Below, one piece after another: positions 7,221-16,294 of a DNA stretch of 64,000 nt. Where the stretch lies: the NCBI RefSeq assembly GCF_003726035.1, contig NZ_QICD01000001.1, positions 246,877 to 310,876 of the forward strand. The letters are read 5' to 3'. A program made the position numbers and the translations under genes. The stretch is from Paraeggerthella hongkongensis (GTDB lineage Bacteria > Actinomycetota > Coriobacteriia > Coriobacteriales > Eggerthellaceae). Under the pieces are notes generated by a model. The model was not told the DNA's origin, did no database searches, and saw only the letters and a list, made by a program, of their open reading frames with translations. The first letter of the stretch is position 1; every line of letters starts with the position of its first letter.

Positions 7221-8764
7221 CGGGCTTCCTCTCCATCTTCCAAAACGAAGGTTTCGTCCAGTACTACTTTCATGGCCCATGCGGGAACGGGCGGGGCGGC
7301 TGCGGCGGATATGTCGTCTGCGAACACGAAGGCGACGTCGTAATCGGGCTTGCGGGCAGGATAGGTGCCCTGCCCGTCGGTGAAGTAGATGAGCCCGCCC
7401 AAGTTGGCAAGGTCGCCGCGTTCCGTTTCGCTGTCCACGAGGGCGAACACGGGCCTGAAGTCGGTGCCTCCCAGCCCTTTGATCTCCAGGTTCGCCAGAT
7501 AATCGTCCAGCTCCGGCAGCGATCCGATGCGCACGGCGCTGGTGACGGCTGCGTCGCATTGCACAATAAGCACGTTCATGTCGGCGAAGAAGCTGGTTTC
7601 GTTCGACAGGATGGCGTAGGTTTTCTCGATGAAGCGCCGCACCAGGCCGTCTTTCGTGGAGGCCGAGGTGTCGATGGCTATGACGAAGTCCCGGATGCGG
7701 CGTTCTTCCACATACTCGAGCGGCTCGATCAGGGGCAGGTTTCCGTAGCGCTCCAGCCCGTAGCAATAGTACACGTAATCGAATTCGTCGTCGTTCACGC
7801 GAATCTGCTCGCCCATGCGCGCGAACTTGCGCAGGAACTCGCGGTAGTCCTGGCGTTCGCGCGTAACCGCTTTCAGGTTCATGGCGAGGTTCGCGCCCTC
7901 GATGCCCCAGAGTTTCGCGTACGCGTCCAGCTGCACGCCCATTTCGTATGCCGCGCTCTTCCATTGCTCTTTCGATCGATCCAGGTTCACCGTGTCGGCG
8001 AATCGGTCGTCGATGGACCGCCCCGCTTGTTCGGGCGCTTCTTTTTGGACGATGTCGTTCTGGCTGACGGCCTGGTGGGACTTGTGGTTGTGTTTCGCCT
8101 GGTCAGCATCGGCCGGCATCTCCATGTCCGTGCCGTTTTTAGCGGCTTGCGAGGAGGCTGCGCCGTTCTGCGCGCTTTGGTCTTCGTCGCGCCGGCCCTC
8201 TTCCGCATCCGTCTTGCGCACGGCTTCTTGGGCGGCCATGCGATGCCAAGGTTCGTGGTCGTCCACATGAAAGGGCGCGCGCAGGGCCTCAAGATCGTCG
8301 TCTTGGAGCTGCTGCTCGATCAGGTAGCGATAGACGGTTTCGGCGGTTGCCAGGGGGACGTCGGCGTCGATGCGTGCGAGGGTCGCTCGCTGTCGGTCCG
8401 CGCGCGCGGTGCGCGTTGCCGGCAGATCGAGCTCGTTGATGGCGCGCTCCACTACGATGTCGCATGCGGCGTCCCAGCATGCCGCGTTCACTTGGGCTGA
8501 CGGATAAGGGTGCAGGAACACGTTATGCAGCACGATGTGCAGGTAGGCGCGAGCCACCGAGGCCGGTTCGCTTGCGTAGGCGCGCGCGATGGCGGCGGGG
8601 CTGTACCGGATGTGGCTGCCGTCGGTGGCGAGCGTGGATCCGGGTACGGGGAGATACGCGAGACGCGCGAATGCGGCGTTCATGAACCTCAAGTTCACGA
8701 GCAGCTCGGTTCTCGCGAGGTCGAGGGCTTGTCGGGCAAGCGGACCAGCGGCTTCGACGGCCAT
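7217..8764 (-). CDS. VWA-like (DUF2201-type) protein, MoxR partner
   Basis: A 515-residue protein with two recognisable parts. The N-terminal half resembles the metallopeptidase-like DUF2201 domain, with a helix around IVLHNVFLHPYPSAQVNAACWDAA; in this family the HxxxxH-like region may be degenerate. A charged linker rich in Glu, Asp, Gln and Lys (~residues 170-270) follows. The C-terminal half has a VWA-like metal-site motif DFVIAIDTSAST near residue 350 and KGLGGTDFRPVF near 435. This DxSxS...T/D arrangement is how MoxR partners bind substrates. Start ATG at 8764 follows AAAGGAG. It is upstream of and overlaps the MoxR ATPase gene. The cellular target is unknown. Confidence 0.85.
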   Translation of the reverse strand: MAVEAAGPLARQALDLARTELLVNLRFMNAAFARLAYLPVPGSTLATDGSHIRYSPAAIARAYASEPASVARAYLHIVLHNVFLHPYPSAQVNAACWDAACDIVVERAINELDLPATRTARADRQRATLARIDADVPLATAETVYRYLIEQQLQDDDLEALRAPFHVDDHEPWHRMAAQEAVRKTDAEEGRRDEDQSAQNGAASSQAAKNGTDMEMPADADQAKHNHKSHQAVSQNDIVQKEAPEQAGRSIDDRFADTVNLDRSKEQWKSAAYEMGVQLDAYAKLWGIEGANLAMNLKAVTRERQDYREFLRKFARMGEQIRVNDDEFDYVYYCYGLERYGNLPLIEPLEYVEERRIRDFVIAIDTSASTKDGLVRRFIEKTYAILSNETSFFADMNVLIVQCDAAVTSAVRIGSLPELDDYLANLEIKGLGGTDFRPVFALVDSETERGDLANLGGLIYFTDGQGTYPARKPDYDVAFVFADDISAAAAPPVPAWAMKVVLDETFVLEDGEEAR

Positions 8765-8911
8765 GATGCTCCTTTGAACGGATGTGCGTGCGCGAAGCGC
8801 GTGCTTGCTTCGCGGCGGCTCTTGCCTTCGTCGCTTCCCGCAGTGTAGCATGGGGAAAGCAAAGGGTAAACAGACCTGTTGTCAAGAAGTTTTGGGAGGT
8901 AGCACAATACT

Positions 8912-10900
8912 ATGATGGAGAACACCCTGGTCTATCATGGTGCAGATGCGCCGATTGATGATCTTCTTGATCAAGCGATCAAAAATCCAGCGCAACTTGA
9001 TGTGCGCGATGTGGACGTGATCGAGGCCGCTCGGGCGGCGGAGGGCGAAGTGTGGTCGCCTCAGCTTCCGGCGTATCGTGCATGGGTGGCGGGGCCCGAG
9101 CCCGACGATGTGCCCTCGGGTTCGGGCCGCGAAGGGGATCTGTTCTCGGCGGGTGCGCTGTGGATGGGCGAATTCGACGAGCTGCTGGCCCAAGCGGCGG
9201 ATGCCGGACAGGACGCTGGCTGCGCTTCGGCATCGCTGCGCGCTCGCATGGACGAGGGGCTTCGCGGGGCCGTTGGCGTGCGGCAGGTTCCAGGCGGTTA
9301 TGCTTTGACCGCGTTCGACCTGCACCGCTTCGCTGCCGCGGTTGGGGAAAGCGAAGACCTGGTGGTCATGCTGCCCGCATTCGTGGACGGGGTCCCCGTG
9401 GTGCGCGTAGCCGTGGAGGCTTTCGCGCGGCGTTTCGTCCAGGGGGTGGGCGTGCGGTTGCTCGTGGTGCCCGATACGGTGAAGCATGTCGCGGCGAATG
9501 CGTTCGCGGCGATGTCTGCCCAGCGGATCCACATCGGACGCAACGTGAGCCAGCTGGGCGAGCAGCGGTGCGATCTTGCGGGGGTTTCCCCGCGCCTGGC
9601 ACGACGGGAGTACTCGGTCGATGCCGCCAATGCCCGTTATTGCGCGCGCGAGGGGAGCTTGTTTTCCCATGATGGCAAGGAGCTGGTGTTTCTTGCATCT
9701 CCCTACGGCGAGCGCGTGAGCCTGCCCGATGGCGTCGAGCGCGTGGTCGCCGCGGCGTTCGCGGACGGGTGCGAGCCGCCTGCCGTGGTGGACTCTTCGC
9801 CCGCGCTCGCACGCGTGGACGCGCGCGGCTGGGACGACGCTGTGTGGCGGTGCCCGGCGAAAGCGCCCGCGTACCGTGCGCTTCGCAAACGCGGCGTCCG
9901 CTTGGCAGGCCCCTCGGCCGTTGAGCTTGACGGATGCTGGTACGATTTCGACGACGAAGGGGCCGTGCTGGTGGCGGGTCCGCCGAAGCCGGTCTCGGTG
10001 TCGCGCCGCTTTGCGGAACAGGCCGCCGTGCGCGCCGTGGCCGTGCGGGGCAAGGACGAGGCCGCTGCGGCTGCTGCGTGCGGGCTTTCGCCATCGGCCG
10101 CGGCGGCCGAGGCGGCTACGGAGTTCGCGGCATCGGGGGAGGCCGGCTCGACCGTGGACTACGTCTCCGCGAGCGCGAGCGACATCCTTGCGCTTCCGCG
10201 GCAGGTTGACGGGCGGCCTCTTGTGCGCATCGGCGTGAGGGCGCTGCCGTTCGCTCCGGCTTCGGTGGTGGTTCCCGACACCGTGCGCGTCGTCGAGCGG
10301 GACAATGCGTGCCGCGGAACGAAGCGGCTGGTTTTGCCCGAGGGCCTGCAGGCTATCGGCGCGCATTGTTTTTGGTCGCGCAAGCTGGAAGGACCCGTCC
10401 CCCTGCCGGCAAGCTGCCGCTCGGTGGGCGAGGGCAGCTTCGAGTACTCGGTATGCCGCCTGTCGCATACGGGGGCTATCGTGCATGTGTCGGCCGACCA
10501 GCTGCTCAGCTGCTTTTTGACGGATGCGCCCGATGGCATCCCGTTCGATTTCGCGCGCTACGACGAGCTGCTGAGATCGGGGAAGAATCTGCCGGATCGT
10601 TTGGGCGCGCTGCTTCACCGGCTTGCCACGCCGTTTCGCCTGTCTGAAGAGACGCGATCCGTTCTCGTCTCTCATCTGCGAGGATACGGTAAAGAGGCTC
10701 AGGAGCGCGTGGCGCGCGAGGGCGATCGGGACATGGTCGAGGCGTTGGTGGAAGCCGGGTTCATCGACGAGGCCTCGTTCGATCGGCAGATCGAGCTTTT
10801 GCGTTCGTGCAACCGTACCGACTGCGTGGCGTATCTGATGGAATGGCATCGCGGGCAATGCGCCGCACCCTCCTCCCTGCAGGATCGATTCGCGCTGTAA
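8912..10900 (+). CDS. Leucine-rich-repeat (BspA/LRR_5-type) protein, cytoplasmic
   Basis: A 662-residue protein without signal peptide or membrane helix. Short repeats of the LRR_5/BspA kind are visible, e.g. LLVVPDTVKHVAANAFAAM and VVVPDTVRVVERDNACRG, KRLVLPEGLQAIGAHCFW, in which a beta-strand (VxVPDTV) is followed by an Ala/Phe-containing turn. The C-terminus (ADREMVEAL-like: DRDMVEALVEAGFIDEASFD) looks like an ankyrin-type or helical cap. GGGAGG lies about 13 bases before the ATG at 8912, with a second ATG at 8915. It is transcribed divergently from the VWA/MoxR pair and ends directly at REP copy 2, whose first base is the last base of the stop codon. Function unknown; probably protein-protein interaction. 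Confidence 0.7.
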   Translation: MMENTLVYHGADAPIDDLLDQAIKNPAQLDVRDVDVIEAARAAEGEVWSPQLPAYRAWVAGPEPDDVPSGSGREGDLFSAGALWMGEFDELLAQAADAGQDAGCASASLRARMDEGLRGAVGVRQVPGGYALTAFDLHRFAAAVGESEDLVVMLPAFVDGVPVVRVAVEAFARRFVQGVGVRLLVVPDTVKHVAANAFAAMSAQRIHIGRNVSQLGEQRCDLAGVSPRLARREYSVDAANARYCAREGSLFSHDGKELVFLASPYGERVSLPDGVERVVAAAFADGCEPPAVVDSSPALARVDARGWDDAVWRCPAKAPAYRALRKRGVRLAGPSAVELDGCWYDFDDEGAVLVAGPPKPVSVSRRFAEQAAVRAVAVRGKDEAAAAAACGLSPSAAAAEAATEFAASGEAGSTVDYVSASASDILALPRQVDGRPLVRIGVRALPFAPASVVVPDTVRVVERDNACRGTKRLVLPEGLQAIGAHCFWSRKLEGPVPLPASCRSVGEGSFEYSVCRLSHTGAIVHVSADQLLSCFLTDAPDGIPFDFARYDELLRSGKNLPDRLGALLHRLATPFRLSEETRSVLVSHLRGYGKEAQERVAREGDRDMVEALVEAGFIDEASFDRQIELLRSCNRTDCVAYLMEWHRGQCAAPSSLQDRFAL

Positions 10901-11002
10901 ATGAGACAAAGGGACGGGGTCAATGTCTCATTTCGTCCACCTTGAACAGCGTTTGACGCTCCGGATTCGAAATGAGACATTGACCCCGTCCCTTTGTCTC
11001 AC
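10900..11002. repeat. REP-like long palindromic element, copy 2
   Basis: Perfect 34-bp arms (10902-10935 and 10968-11001) flank a 32-bp loop. The outer core GAGACAAAGGGACGGGGTC equals the other copies, but the inner end reads AATGTCTCATTT where copies 1 and 3 have AATGACTCATTT. The element abuts the stop codon of the LRR gene and lies 55 bp before recN, so it could also act as a terminator between them. Confidence 0.9.
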
Positions 11003-11056
11003 TGGTATACTGGGGGGCTGAATGGAACCTAGAGCCGACGCTGCAAGAGGTGCGCG

Positions 11057-12721
11057 ATGATCGATGAGATACAGGTTGAGAACCTTGCGTTGATACGCGA
11101 AGCCACGCTTGAGCCGTCGCGCGGGCTGACCGTGCTCACGGGCGAGACGGGCGCGGGGAAAACGGCCTTGCTTTCTGCGTTGAAGCTGCTCATGGGCGCG
11201 CGCGCCGACAAAGAGGCCGTGCGCGACGGAGAGGGTGCGCTGGTCGTGTCGGGTCGGTTCTTCGGAGCGCCCGTTTCGGCCGGCGTTCAAGATGACGTGA
11301 TCGCCGACGAGCTGGTCGTCACGCGTCGCGTTGCGTCCGACGGTCGCTCGCGCGTGGGCATCGATGGCCGCATGGCCAGCGTCGGGGAGCTTGCGCGCGC
11401 CGTGGCGCCCACCATCGACCTGTGCGGGCAGCATGAGCACCAGCGGCTCATGAAGCCGGCTGCACACGTGCGCATGCTCGATGCGTGGGCGGGCGAAGCC
11501 GTGGCGAAGGCGCTTGCCGAATACGAGCAGGCGTTCGCGCAGGCGGTTGCGGCGCAGGCTGCGCTTGCGCACGTTCGAGAGGCGGGTGCGTCGTCGTCTG
11601 CGAAGCTCGACGAGGCTCGTTTCGTTTTGCAGCGCATAGATGCTGTGGATCCTCAGGAGGGCGAGTACGATCGCCTGGCGGCTGATCTGGCCAAAGTGGA
11701 GCATGCGGAGTCTCTGGCCACTGCGGCCAACGCGGCGCATGCGGCGCTTGCGGGGGAGGACGGGGCGCTTGACGCGTTGGGCGCTGCCGCGAGCGCCCTC
11801 GACGGCGCGGCTCGCCACGATGCCAAGCTGGGCGAGTACGCCGATGCCTTGCGGGAGGCGGGCTACGTCCTGGAAGACATCGCCCGAGAGGCGCGCGACT
11901 ATCGCGACAGCGTGGAGTTCGATCCCGAGACGCTCGCTCAGCAGCAAGAGCGCATGGCCGCGTTGCAGGGTTTGCTGCGCGCGTACGGGCCGCGTATGGA
12001 GGATGTGCTGCAGCATCGTGAAGAAGCTGCCGATCTGGTGTCGCTTGTGGATGATGCCGTCGAACGCGAACGAGCGGCGCAGAAAGCCGCTGATCAGGCA
12101 GAATGCGCTCTTAAGGAAGCTTCGTCCGCCCTTGATGCCGCTCGGGCCGCTGCGGCGCCTTGCTTTGCGGATGCCGTGACGCAGCAGATGGGGCGCTTGG
12201 AGATGGGCGGAGCGCAGCTGGTTTGCTCGATTCAGGCGCTCGATCGCTCGGCGTGGACGAAAACGGGTCCTTCGGCCGTCGAGTTTCTGTTTCGCCCCGG
12301 TGCGGGCATGCAGGCGCGACCGCTCGCGCGCATTGCCTCGGGCGGCGAAGTGAGCCGTGTGATGCTGGCGATCAAGGTGGTGCTGGGAGAATCCGACGAA
12401 GTGGACACGCTCGTGTTCGACGAAGTGGACGCCGGCGTAGGCGGTTCGACCGCCGTCGCGTTGGCTGACGTGCTGGCTGATCTGGCGCGTACGCACCAAG
12501 TGATCGTGGTGACCCATCTTGCCCAGGTTGCCGTGCGCGGCCGGGTCCACTACGTGGTTCGCAAGGTCGAAGGAGCGGACGGCATGCCGGAAACCGACCT
12601 GCGCCGTCTGGCTGACGACGAGCGTCCTGCCGAAGTGGCCCGCATGCTGTCGGGCGATGCTACGGAAGCGTCGCTTGCCCATGCGCGCGAGATGATCGAG
12701 GCCGTTCAAGAACGATCTTGA
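11057..12721 (+). CDS. recN: DNA repair protein RecN
   Basis: A 554-residue SMC-like ATPase, the normal RecN length. The N-terminus reads MIDEIQVENLALIREATLEP, then Walker A TGETGAGKTALLSALKLLMG at ~30-49. The signature-like GQHEHQRL sits near 130, a long coiled coil spans ~residues 160-380, and the C-terminal part has RIASGGEVSRVMLAIKVVLG and Walker B TLVFDEVDAGVGG. RecN acts early in double-strand-break repair by tethering DNA ends. It has its own upstream region after REP copy 2, and a perfect palindromic terminator follows (12762-12787). No other repair gene is adjacent. Confidence 0.95.
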   Translation: MIDEIQVENLALIREATLEPSRGLTVLTGETGAGKTALLSALKLLMGARADKEAVRDGEGALVVSGRFFGAPVSAGVQDDVIADELVVTRRVASDGRSRVGIDGRMASVGELARAVAPTIDLCGQHEHQRLMKPAAHVRMLDAWAGEAVAKALAEYEQAFAQAVAAQAALAHVREAGASSSAKLDEARFVLQRIDAVDPQEGEYDRLAADLAKVEHAESLATAANAAHAALAGEDGALDALGAAASALDGAARHDAKLGEYADALREAGYVLEDIAREARDYRDSVEFDPETLAQQQERMAALQGLLRAYGPRMEDVLQHREEAADLVSLVDDAVERERAAQKAADQAECALKEASSALDAARAAAAPCFADAVTQQMGRLEMGGAQLVCSIQALDRSAWTKTGPSAVEFLFRPGAGMQARPLARIASGGEVSRVMLAIKVVLGESDEVDTLVFDEVDAGVGGSTAVALADVLADLARTHQVIVVTHLAQVAVRGRVHYVVRKVEGADGMPETDLRRLADDERPAEVARMLSGDATEASLAHAREMIEAVQERS

Positions 12722-12761
12722 AAACCGGCTCGACCCGCTGCGATTCACCTATTGCTTTTTG

Positions 12762-12787
12762 AAGGGGACGGCGCGCCGTCCCCTTTT
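12762..12787. terminator. Terminator after recN
   Basis: A perfect 24-bp palindrome (arms AAGGGGACGGCG / CGCCGTCCCCTT, 12762-12785) is followed by TTTT. A T-run also precedes it, so it could work in both directions. Confidence 0.75.
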
Positions 12788-12835
12788 GCGGCGTGCCTTT
12801 CCTGGGAAAACCCGGCTCCGATCATGGAATTTTTC

Positions 12836-12848
12836 GGGGGGGGGGGGG
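12836..12848. repeat. Homopolymeric G13 tract upstream of a diguanylate cyclase gene
   Basis: Thirteen consecutive G lie ~147 bp before the ATG of the GGDEF gene. A plausible -10 (TACGAT at 12870-12875) would put the -35 region at 12847-12852, directly abutting the tract. Long G tracts are prone to slipped-strand length change, so the promoter could be phase-variable. No length variation can be seen in a single sequence. Confidence 0.9.
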
Positions 12849-12994
12849 TATTACCTCTTTTCTCTGTGATACGATGCCGAAGAGGCTTGCTCAGGGCAGG
12901 GCTGACGTAATCGACGAGGGCGAGCCAGCCGCGCCTTCTTGCGCCTGTCCGGCGCGCTGTGATTTTCCAGGCTGGTGATTCGAGGGTTGATGCA

Positions 12995-14446
12995 ATGGTT
13001 GATCGGGCGATTGATCTGCTTGCGGGGGCGAAGGGATTCGTAGAGGCCTGTTTCGAACGTCGCGACGGGGCGGCCATGTGCGCGTTCGTGGATCAGAGCG
13101 CCTTTTCGATGTGCGGTTGCGAGGGGTTGTTCTCGCTGGGTGACGGGCAAGCCCGACCCGTTCTGGAGGCCCTGTGCCGGCAGGTTGACGCGTTCGGCAT
13201 CCATATGGTTCATCATGAGTGCCACGTTGCCCAACGGCGCGATGCCCGTGCGGTTACGGTTTCTCGGATCCGTTTGAGCATGCGCGGACGCGCTCGTCCC
13301 GACGGGCGCTTTCAAGAGAGCGAATGCAGGCTCTCCTTAGTGTTTTCCCTGATTGATGATTCGTGGCTCATAGAGCACGCTCATGTTTCGATGTGCGAAG
13401 GGATGCAAGGTCCCGCGGCGGGGTTGGCTTTCCTGCAATCGCATACCGCTTTTCCCGGGTCGGACAGGGTTTCCGAATGGGAGCGCTACAAAATAGTGGC
13501 TGAGCTTGCCGACGACGTGGTGTTCGACCACGATATCCTGGCCGACAAGGTCACGTTGACGATCGCTCGCTTCAGCGAAGAGCGCGGTATGGTGCGCGAG
13601 TGCTTCGTCATCGAGCAGTACCGTCGAACGTTTGAGGAAAGAGATTTCGTGCACCCCGCTGACCTGGAACGCTATCGGGCCGATCGGCGCGCGCTCGAAC
13701 TGCAGGGCGATGCGCCCGGCTGGGAAGAGCGCCCGTACTTGCTTGAATACCGCTTGCGCTTTCGCGGCGGCTGCGCCGATTTTTTCGGGCGGACCGATTC
13801 GTACGTGCATCGTCGGATAATCGGCCGCCGGCTATGCGATGCGGAGCGCAATCCCGTGCGGTATGTTGGCAAGATCGTGGACGTCACCGAAGAGGTTCAG
13901 TTGGTGCAGCAGTCGCAGACCGATGCATTGACCGGGGCTTACAATAGAACGTACCTGTCGTTGCGACTTGCCGACTTGGCGCGCGCGAAGCAGCCGGACG
14001 TGCTCTTCGCGTTCCTTTTGGTAGACGTCGACTGCTTCAAGGCCGTCAATGACCAGCTGGGGCATCTTATGGGCGATGAGCTGCTGAGGGGGCTTGTTCG
14101 CTTGGCGCGCTCGCTCTTTCGCGAGTCCGACGTTGTCGCTCGATTGGGCGGTGACGAGTTCATGGTGTTCATGCCCGATGTTTACGATCCGGCTATTGTG
14201 GACGAGAAATCCGCTGCGCTCATCGAGCGTTTTGGCGAGTTCGCCCGCGGTCGCGGCGCTCCGTCGGGGGTTAGCTTGAGCGTGGGCGAAGTGGTGGTGC
14301 GCGACGTTCCCTCGTTCGAGGAAGTGTACCGCCGGGCCGATATAGCGCTGTACTGGGCAAAGACGCACGGCAAGAACTGCGGGGCCCGGTACGAAGACGG
14401 CATGGAGTATCCGTCTGCTTCCGGGCCCCTTGTTTCGAAGCGCTAG
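12995..14446 (+). CDS. Diguanylate cyclase (GGDEF) with N-terminal sensor domains
   Basis: A 483-residue cytoplasmic protein that should make cyclic di-GMP from two GTP. Residues ~1-140 look like an NTF2/SnoaL-like ligand domain (region around FSLGDGQARPVLEAL and the later SLVFSLIDDSWLIEHAHVSM). Residues ~165-310 resemble a PAS-like sensor ending in VRYVGKIVDVTEEVQL. Residues ~315-475 are the GGDEF domain: DALTGAYNRTYL, VDVDCFKAVND, and ARLGGDEFMVF with an intact GGDEF active site. The product-inhibition I-site RxxD (RESD) lies exactly five residues before GGDEF. ATG 12995 follows GAGGG; a GTG at 12959 is less likely. The stop overlaps the convergent surface-protein gene by four bases (GCTAGC). 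Confidence 0.92.
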   Translation: MVDRAIDLLAGAKGFVEACFERRDGAAMCAFVDQSAFSMCGCEGLFSLGDGQARPVLEALCRQVDAFGIHMVHHECHVAQRRDARAVTVSRIRLSMRGRARPDGRFQESECRLSLVFSLIDDSWLIEHAHVSMCEGMQGPAAGLAFLQSHTAFPGSDRVSEWERYKIVAELADDVVFDHDILADKVTLTIARFSEERGMVRECFVIEQYRRTFEERDFVHPADLERYRADRRALELQGDAPGWEERPYLLEYRLRFRGGCADFFGRTDSYVHRRIIGRRLCDAERNPVRYVGKIVDVTEEVQLVQQSQTDALTGAYNRTYLSLRLADLARAKQPDVLFAFLLVDVDCFKAVNDQLGHLMGDELLRGLVRLARSLFRESDVVARLGGDEFMVFMPDVYDPAIVDEKSAALIERFGEFARGRGAPSGVSLSVGEVVVRDVPSFEEVYRRADIALYWAKTHGKNCGARYEDGMEYPSASGPLVSKR

Positions 14447-16059
14447 CGCTGGTCCAAGCGCTTCCTGCGGCGAGCCGCTGCGCATGCCGCCGCTGTTGCC
14501 CCGGCGACAAGGGCGACGCTCAGCGCGATGATGGGAAGCGGGCTGTCGCCGGTTGATGCCAGCGCCTTCGCGCTCGACGGCGGTTCGGGCAACGGGGTGG
14601 GGGTTGTCGGGGTTTCGGGAGTCGTGGGCGCGGGTGCGGGCGTTGGAGGCGTGGGTGCGGGAACGCCGCTTGCCGCAAGGTAGAGCGGGCCGACGACGGC
14701 GCTCTTCTTGACGGTCACGATGCCGGTTGCCGCGTCGTAAGCGTAGTCCGCGCCTGCGGCCAGCTCTTGGCCGCTCTCGCTCCCCAGGCGCACGCTCACT
14801 GAGGCGGGCAGCATGTAGCCGGCGTCCGCTGCAAGCGTGTACCGGTTGTTCTCGGAGCTGTTCTTCTCGTACGTTGCGACCGGCTGCTCGGTGCCGGTTC
14901 CCGCAAGGGAGAGCCGGGCCAGGTTCATGTTCGCGGGGAAGGTGCACGAGTTCAGCGTCCCTTTTCCGCCGGTAATGATGGAGTGAGCGAAGAAGCCGCC
15001 TTCGATGATGCCATCGTTTTCCACCTTGTTGTTGAAGGTCGGGCTGCTTGCTTGGCCGTCCTTGACGGTTCCGGTTTGCTTGTTGCGCACCGTGCCGTCG
15101 AACGTGCCGGCAGCGATGGTGCCGTAGTTCTGTACGATGCTCGAACGGATGAACGAGCCGCCCGAAATGGCGTCGTGGTTTTCTACCACGTTCTCGAACG
15201 TTCCGCCAGTGACGATAGCTGCGTTTTCGTTAGGATCGGGACTGCCGTTGACAACGGAGCCGGCGAATGTGCCACCAGATATGGTGCCACCATCGGTGGT
15301 AATCCCTTCGTCGTTGTTCGAAACGGAGCTGGCAGAAGAAAACGTGCCTCCGGCAATAATGCCCCCGCTAAGGACTTCGCCGTCGAACGTTCCTCCCGCG
15401 ATGGTTCCGAAGTTTTCAATCGTTTCCGAATTGAATGTGCCGCCCAGGATGGAGCAGGCCTTGTTTCTGTCTGCGTCAAACCGATAATATCCGTTTTGTA
15501 TATAGGAGTTGAAGATGCCATTGCCTTCAATGGTTCCAGAATTGTTGATGGGGCAGTTGAAAGTGCCGCTGCGGATTATTCCATAGTTGTCTACCCTGTT
15601 GTTATGGGTGCCGACGTTGAACACTCCACCTGCAATTACAGCGTTAGTGTCGTTGGTTACGTAGCGATTGAATGTGCCGCCGGAAATCATCTGCCAATTC
15701 CCTACAAAATATCGGAACGTGCCGCCTTCAATATTGCCGAAGTTGTTTACGCCCGTGTTGAATTCGCCATCTACAATGGTGCCGTGGTTTACAACAAGAG
15801 CTCGTTCGTGAGGGATGTCAAGCGGGTTGCCTGTCAGTGTGAACGCGCGCCCTTCGTTTAGAGTGAGTATAAGCCTGCCGTCCTCATTGGGCGCGTACGT
15901 CCAGCCCTCTCCTGACGATTCGATCGGCGTACCATTGGATCCAATCTCGATAACCACGGGAATAGCGCCGTAGTTGCTTTCGATCGCCGAGGCTGCGCCG
16001 GGTATCATCGAGCAAATCAAGGCTATGGTGGCCATCATAGCGAGCAGGCGTTTTCTCAT
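14443..16059 (-). CDS. Secreted GGTF-repeat (beta-helix-like) surface protein with LASTGD tail
   Basis: A 538-residue exported protein. The signal peptide is RKRLLAMMATIALICSM...AASA at residues 2-26. Residues ~95-390 carry about fifteen imperfect repeats with the core (I)xGGTFN/GGTFD separated by ~17-25 residues, such as IEGGTF, ISGGTF, IAGGVF, IAGGTF, ISGGSF, a pattern that typically folds as a right-handed beta-helix or similar stacked solenoid. A Pro/Thr-rich spacer (PAPTPPTPAPAPTTPETP) follows. The C-terminus is LASTGD, a hydrophobic helix and RRRKR, a sortase-type sorting signal with Ala-Ser in place of the usual Pro-x. The start has AAAGGGG upstream. Likely an adhesin or surface-layer component; the ligand is unknown. 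Confidence 0.82.
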   Translation of the reverse strand: MRKRLLAMMATIALICSMIPGAASAIESNYGAIPVVIEIGSNGTPIESSGEGWTYAPNEDGRLILTLNEGRAFTLTGNPLDIPHERALVVNHGTIVDGEFNTGVNNFGNIEGGTFRYFVGNWQMISGGTFNRYVTNDTNAVIAGGVFNVGTHNNRVDNYGIIRSGTFNCPINNSGTIEGNGIFNSYIQNGYYRFDADRNKACSILGGTFNSETIENFGTIAGGTFDGEVLSGGIIAGGTFSSASSVSNNDEGITTDGGTISGGTFAGSVVNGSPDPNENAAIVTGGTFENVVENHDAISGGSFIRSSIVQNYGTIAAGTFDGTVRNKQTGTVKDGQASSPTFNNKVENDGIIEGGFFAHSIITGGKGTLNSCTFPANMNLARLSLAGTGTEQPVATYEKNSSENNRYTLAADAGYMLPASVSVRLGSESGQELAAGADYAYDAATGIVTVKKSAVVGPLYLAASGVPAPTPPTPAPAPTTPETPTTPTPLPEPPSSAKALASTGDSPLPIIALSVALVAGATAAACAAARRRKRLDQR

Positions 16060-16210
16060 AAGGACCCCTTTCGGATGCGCTGATCGTTTCATGGTAGCAC
16101 GAAGGAGTTGGAACTATGACGGTGCCGGGGGCATTTGCGCTATCTTGCGGTGCTCTATGGCGCTTGCGTAACGCTACGGAGCGAACGGCATCGCCGTCAT
16201 TGCGCCTGCA

Positions 16211-16280
16211 GGGAGCCGTTGTCGATCCAAAAACACGTTTCAGCGCCAAAAAACGTGTTTTTGGATCGACAACGGCTCCC
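16211..16280. terminator. Long perfect hairpin downstream of the MFS-CBS gene
   Basis: Two exactly complementary 30-bp arms (16211-16240, 16251-16280) enclose a 10-base loop. The hairpin starts 15 bp beyond the MFS-CBS stop codon. It is much longer than an ordinary intrinsic terminator and has no clear U-tract on either strand, so it may be an mRNA 3' stabiliser or a mobile palindrome. Confidence 0.7.
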
Positions 16281-16294
16281 GCTGCTCAAAGCAA

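Noticed and set aside
8882..10909. 675-codon minus-strand frame opposite the LRR gene
   Set aside because: It is the antisense shadow of the LRR gene; only the plus-strand translation shows repeats and a start signal.
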